Source of the DNA: DATCDR01 sp036510575
GTDB lineage: Bacteria; Actinomycetota; Acidimicrobiia; Acidimicrobiales; Bog-793
DNA: 8,703 nt
Direction of reading: 5' to 3'
NCBI GenBank assembly: GCA_036510575.1
Contig: DATCDR010000234.1
Location: 1 to 8,703, forward strand
Positions 6,094 to 8,703 of this stretch are shown here, piece by piece. Under the pieces are notes generated by a model that searched no databases, was not told where the DNA came from, and saw nothing but the letters and a program-made list of their open reading frames with translations. Within the stretch, counting starts at the first letter, position 1. Each line of letters starts with the position of its first letter. A program made the translations under genes and the position numbers.

Positions 6094-6780
6094 GTGCCGC
6101 CTCGCCAGCAGGTCTATCCAATCTCGCTCCTGCTCGAAGACCGAGCATGCCTCGTGGTCGGTGGTGGAGAGGTTGCCCTCTCGAAGATCACCGGCCTGCT
6201 CGAGGCAGGCGCAAGGGTGAGCGTTATCGCACCCGAGGTTCTCTCCGAGATCACGGCGCTGCCAGTACGTGTCCTTCCACGCCCCTACCAAGAGGGCGAC
6301 TGCGACGGCTTCATGCTCGTAGTCGCAGCAACCGGCGACCGCGCGCTCGAGGCGGCCATCTACGCCGAATGTCACGGCGTGACCACGCTCGTGAACGCCG
6401 CGGACAACCCAGCTGCTTGCACCTTCTACCTCCCGGCCCTCTTTCGAGCGGGCGACTTGAGCGTCGCCATCTCCACCGCAGGAGCATCACCGGCAATCGC
6501 CTCCTGGGTGCGCGACCGCGTCGGCGCGCTCTTGGGCGAGCACTTCTCCGACGTGGTCGACATCGTCGCTGCGACCAGGGAGCAGATTCGCGCGACAAGC
6601 CGAACGAGCGAAGGACTCCCCTGGTCCGATCTCATCGACCAGTTGACCTCGGCCCTCGCCGAAGGTACTCAACTGGCGACCGCGAGCCTGCTGGCGTCCA
6701 ACTGGGCTGCGAGCGTCATCTCGGCAACCGATGAGAACCGAGCCGCCAATAGTGAGACCAACGTCGAGGCGACCTCGTAA
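6094..6780 (+). CDS. sirC: Precorrin-2 dehydrogenase / sirohydrochlorin ferrochelatase (Met8/SirC type)
   Basis: The 228-residue product matches the Met8 family and the N-terminal half of CysG. It would oxidise precorrin-2 to sirohydrochlorin with NAD+ and may insert iron to form siroheme. An NAD-binding Rossmann motif VVGGGEVALSK lies at 21-31, with GARVSVIAPE (39-48) after it and VVAATGD (76-82) later. NAADNPAACTF (101-111) carries D104, which aligns with the catalytic Asp of CysG and Met8. SVAISTAGASPAIASWVRD (123-141) is the dimer/phosphate-loop segment. The last 60 residues are helical and less conserved. The uroporphyrinogen III methyltransferase half of CysG is absent and must be encoded elsewhere. 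Its product is the cofactor of the SirA enzyme on the other strand, which explains the proximity. Whether it also chelates iron cannot be told here. GTG is the first possible start because of an in-frame TAA four codons upstream. Confidence 0.9.
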   Translation: MPPRQQVYPISLLLEDRACLVVGGGEVALSKITGLLEAGARVSVIAPEVLSEITALPVRVLPRPYQEGDCDGFMLVVAATGDRALEAAIYAECHGVTTLVNAADNPAACTFYLPALFRAGDLSVAISTAGASPAIASWVRDRVGALLGEHFSDVVDIVAATREQIRATSRTSEGLPWSDLIDQLTSALAEGTQLATASLLASNWAASVISATDENRAANSETNVEATS

Positions 6781-6907
6781 TTCGGCTCGGTACCTGCCGG
6801 CTCCAACTAGTGCCGCGCGGATCGGATTTTCGGGGCAGCAACTGATCGAGCGCGCGCACCGAGCTATCCCCCGGATTTCTGATGCCAACTCACGTGGTCA
6901 TTACAGG

Positions 6908-6913
6908 TAGCTT
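6908..6913 (+). promoter_or_regulatory. -10 box of uppS, leaderless geometry
   Basis: TAGCTT fits TANNNT and lies six bases before the GTG at 6920. Its first three bases are an in-frame TAG, so no earlier start exists. No Shine-Dalgarno is present at normal spacing. The rest of the 139-base gap (6781-6919) shows no ORF and no clear terminator for the siroheme gene. Confidence 0.5.
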
Positions 6914-6919
6914 TCATAC

Positions 6920-7639
6920 GTGGCCGACGACGTGACCGACCGATCCCAGGTGCCACGTCACGTTGCCTGTGTGATGGACGGAAATGGGCGCTGGGCCGCC
7001 GCTCGAGGGCTGCCGAGAACCGCGGGACACATCGCCGGCGAAGAGGCGATGTTCGACGTCGTCGACGGCGCACTCGATATCGGGGTTGGATGGCTCTCGA
7101 TGTACGCGTTCTCGACCGAGAACTGGAAGCGCCCACCCGACGAGGTGCGGTTCCTCTTGAACTTCAACGCCGGGATCCTCTCGCGCCACCGCGATCGTCT
7201 AAACGAGAAGGGCGTCCGCATCCGCTTTGCTGGTCGTCGGGACTGGCGGGTGCCGAAACGACTGCTGCGAGCGATGGACGAGGCGGTGGAGATCACATCG
7301 GGGAACCGAAAAATGACGCTCACGGTCTGCTTCAACTACGGCGGACGGGCAGAGATCATCGACGCGGTTCGAAAGATCGTCGCCGACGGAATCGACGCGC
7401 GCCACGTCGATGAACGAACGATCGCCTCTAGGCTCTACTTCCCCGACACGCCGGACCCAGATCTCGTGATTCGAACATCTGGCGAGTACAGGATCTCAAA
7501 TTTCCTACTCTGGGAGCTCGCATACTCCGAGCTCGTATTCTCTGACGTGCTCTGGCCCGACTTCCGGCGTGAGGACCTCTACGAGGCGATCAACGAGTTC
7601 CAGGGACGCAATCGACGATACGGCGGAGTGACGAGGTGA
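6920..7639 (+). CDS. uppS: Isoprenyl (undecaprenyl/decaprenyl) diphosphate synthase UppS
   Basis: The 239-residue product is a cis-prenyltransferase of standard length. It elongates an allylic diphosphate with isopentenyl diphosphate to make the lipid carrier for cell-wall synthesis. Diagnostic motifs are HVACVMDGNGRWA (14-26) with the Mg-binding D20, the FSTENW segment (64-69), FNYGGRAEI (138-146), and RTSGEYRISNFLLWELAYSE (185-204), which binds the diphosphate and metal, ending in GRNRRYGG (229-236). Chain length of the product cannot be judged. Several actinobacteria carry two paralogues, one making short (farnesyl-like) products, so uppS in the strict sense is likely but not proven. The GTG start follows a TANNNT box by six bases. 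The stop codon overlaps the next gene's start by four bases (GTGA), so it heads a uppS, membrane protein, recO unit. Confidence 0.93.
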   Translation: MADDVTDRSQVPRHVACVMDGNGRWAAARGLPRTAGHIAGEEAMFDVVDGALDIGVGWLSMYAFSTENWKRPPDEVRFLLNFNAGILSRHRDRLNEKGVRIRFAGRRDWRVPKRLLRAMDEAVEITSGNRKMTLTVCFNYGGRAEIIDAVRKIVADGIDARHVDERTIASRLYFPDTPDPDLVIRTSGEYRISNFLLWELAYSELVFSDVLWPDFRREDLYEAINEFQGRNRRYGGVTR

Positions 7640-7851
7640 GCAACGAGATGCCCGAGAAACGAACCGAGCGCAGTTGGCTCTACAACCACATCGGCAGGCT
7701 CTCTGGTCTGGCGCTCGGCCTGATCTTCATCTCGCTACTGGTCGTGCTTGCAGCGAATGGCTACGCGCCAGCGACGTCACTGCTCGTCGTTGCAGTCGCA
7801 GGCTTTTTGATGATCAGCCTCGGCTCGCTGATGCGCGGCGGGGCGCGTTGA
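7636..7851 (+). CDS. Small two-helix membrane protein, hypothetical
   Basis: The 71-residue product is not assigned to a family. After a charged N-terminus (about 1-18) there are two hydrophobic segments, about 21-40 and 46-66, separated by a short Asn-Gly-Tyr-Ala-Pro turn, and a short basic tail (RGGAR). This predicts a hairpin membrane protein with both ends probably cytoplasmic. The GTG start overlaps the uppS TGA as GTGA. GGAG (7625-7628) lies seven bases upstream and supports it; an ATG four codons later is an alternative. Its stop overlaps the recO TTG start. The four-base overlaps on both sides make it a real gene despite its size. A role in prenyl-lipid or envelope metabolism with UppS is a guess from position only. 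Confidence 0.75.
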   Translation: MSNEMPEKRTERSWLYNHIGRLSGLALGLIFISLLVVLAANGYAPATSLLVVAVAGFLMISLGSLMRGGAR

Positions 7852-8579
7852 GCACCTATCGCGACGAGGGCATCGTGCTTCGAACGATGCGACTCGGCGA
7901 GGCCGACCGGATCGTCACCATCTTGACCGCCGAGCACGGCAAGGTGCGCGCGGTCGTAAAAGGGGTCCGCCGCACCAAGAGCAGGGTGGGCGGGCGCGTC
8001 GAGCCACTCAGTCATGTCGCACTGCTTTGTTGGCGGGGGCGTGAGCTTGACGTCGTGAGCCAAGTCGAGAGCATCGACGCCTTCCGCCAGATCCGCTCCG
8101 ACCTCGCCCGCCTCGCTCCGGCCACCACGATCCTCGAGATCGCCGACCAGGTAGCCGAGCAGCACGCACCGGCGGGCGAGCTCTACGCGATGGTGCTCGG
8201 GGCCCTTCGCGCCCTCGAGACCGAAGCGTCGCCGCTGCTGCTCGGGGCCTTTTGTTTCAAGCTGCTCGCCATCGAAGGAGTGAGCCCGATCGTCGACGCA
8301 TGTGCCAGGTGTCAAAGCCCGGGGCCCCTCGTCGCGTTCGATCTCGGTGAAGGCGGCCTGCTTTGTGAGCGCTGCCGACGCGGCCAGGCGGTCTCTGAGG
8401 AGTTCGTGACGCTCGCGCGTGCCGTGCTCACCGGCGGCCTCGCGTGGGCACTACGACAACCGAGCTCGCCAGCTACGAGTGAGGTCGAACGGATCGGTCT
8501 CACCGCGGTCGAACGGCACCTCGATCGTCGGCTTCGCTCCAGCCGCCACTTGATCGAAGGCGAGCTGAGGGGCGCGTAA
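7848..8579 (+). CDS. recO: DNA repair protein RecO
   Basis: The 243-residue product matches RecO, which with RecF/RecR loads RecA on SSB-coated single-stranded DNA and anneals strands. The N-terminal OB-fold begins STYRDEGIVLRTMRLGEADR (2-21), continues through ILTAEHGKVRAVVKGVRR (25-42) and ends near residue 80. A helical domain follows. A zinc-finger motif, C152-X2-C155 with C173-X2-C176, is intact. The length is typical. The start is the TTG at 7848, overlapping the stop of the membrane-protein gene as TTGA. The N-terminal RecO motif begins two residues later. The frame is open further upstream to an ATG at 7674, but that extension has no RecO similarity and overlaps the membrane gene fully. 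It is co-transcribed with uppS; glyS follows after 22 bases. Confidence 0.93.
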   Translation: MSTYRDEGIVLRTMRLGEADRIVTILTAEHGKVRAVVKGVRRTKSRVGGRVEPLSHVALLCWRGRELDVVSQVESIDAFRQIRSDLARLAPATTILEIADQVAEQHAPAGELYAMVLGALRALETEASPLLLGAFCFKLLAIEGVSPIVDACARCQSPGPLVAFDLGEGGLLCERCRRGQAVSEEFVTLARAVLTGGLAWALRQPSSPATSEVERIGLTAVERHLDRRLRSSRHLIEGELRGA

Positions 8580-8589
8580 GAGCGACGGC

Positions 8590-8595
8590 TATCCT
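8590..8595 (+). promoter_or_regulatory. -10 box of glyS, leaderless geometry
   Basis: TATCCT fits TANNNT and sits six bases before the glyS ATG, inside the 22-base gap after recO. This suggests glyS can be transcribed separately as a leaderless message. No Shine-Dalgarno is seen before the ATG. The -35 region, which would lie within the recO end, is weak. Confidence 0.5.
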
Positions 8596-8601
8596 CGAAC
8601 G

Positions 8602-8703
8602 ATGGCCGAAAATACCGCCGAACACAAAGGACCGCCGACTGGCACCGACCTCTTCGAGGCGATCGTCAACCTCTCGAAGCGACGCGGCTTCGTCTTTCCA
8701 TCA
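8602..8703 (+). CDS. glyS: Glycyl-tRNA synthetase, N-terminal fragment (cut by window edge)
   Basis: Only 34 codons are visible. After a variable, charged leader (MAENTAEHKGPPTGTD) comes FEAIVNLSKRRGFVFPS, which closely resembles the conserved N-terminus of dimeric (alpha-2 type) glycyl-tRNA synthetase, where SLCKRRGF-(V/I)-FPSSEIYGG is typical. The enzyme charges tRNA-Gly in the cytoplasm. The remainder of the gene lies beyond the right edge. The order recO then glyS is a common one in bacteria and supports the call. The ATG is preceded at six bases by a TANNNT box. Confidence 0.8.
   Translation, partial: MAENTAEHKGPPTGTDLFEAIVNLSKRRGFVFPS

Noticed and set aside
5911..6375. Minus-strand ORF of 154 codons opposite the siroheme gene
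   Set aside because: It is antisense to the conserved Rossmann domain of the siroheme gene and shows no recognisable domain or ribosome binding site.
6781..6919. Rho-independent terminator after the siroheme gene
   Set aside because: Several short GC repeats are present, but none forms a convincing stem with a following T run.
7674..7847. Longer RecO starting at an upstream ATG
   Set aside because: The extra 58 residues overlap the membrane-protein gene in another frame and show no RecO similarity. The TTG at 7848 gives the standard RecO length and N-terminus.

Overview
The window is high-GC bacterial DNA, best read as Actinomycetota and possibly Acidimicrobiia. That placement is an inference from three things: the uppS, recO, glyS gene order, starts that look leaderless, and F420-type chemistry. 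No RNA marker gene is present to test it. Genes are packed tightly with 4-base stop/start overlaps. I see no tRNA, rRNA or CRISPR array.

Left edge (1-334). Bases 1-284, read on the minus strand, look like the 5' part of a group II intron. The predicted 5' splice junction is at 284/285. Its two exon-binding sequences pair with the flanking exon (6 bp and 5 bp). The intron lies about 50 bases after the last gene of a sulfur operon, and its reverse transcriptase, if present, lies beyond the left edge.

Sulfur operon (minus strand, 4323 down to 335). The order is cysH, a siroheme sulfite/nitrite reductase (sirA-like), a ferredoxin-FrhB/FpoF-like flavoprotein, and a 107-residue protein of unknown function. 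The last three are joined by ATGA overlaps. A 15-codon ORF bridges cysH and sirA by TAATG and ATGA overlaps. CysH would make sulfite from activated sulfate and SirA would reduce it to sulfide. The FrhB/FpoF-like protein has the layout of the electron-input half of the methanogen F420H2-dependent sulfite reductase Fsr. The main hypothesis is therefore a split F420H2- or ferredoxin-fed sulfite reductase in a bacterium.

Middle (4435-6780). A 14-helix-type MFS exporter is on the minus strand. Divergent from it on the plus strand is a Met8/SirC-type precorrin-2 dehydrogenase/ferrochelatase gene, whose product would supply siroheme for SirA. The uroporphyrinogen methyltransferase, ATP sulfurylase and sulfate transporter are not in the window.

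Right part (6920-8703, plus strand). uppS, a small two-helix membrane protein and recO are joined by 4-base overlaps and followed by the start of glyS. Three plus-strand genes (6094, 6920, 8602) each have a TANNNT box exactly six bases before the start codon, which is the geometry of leaderless transcripts. cysH and the MFS gene instead have strong Shine-Dalgarno sequences.
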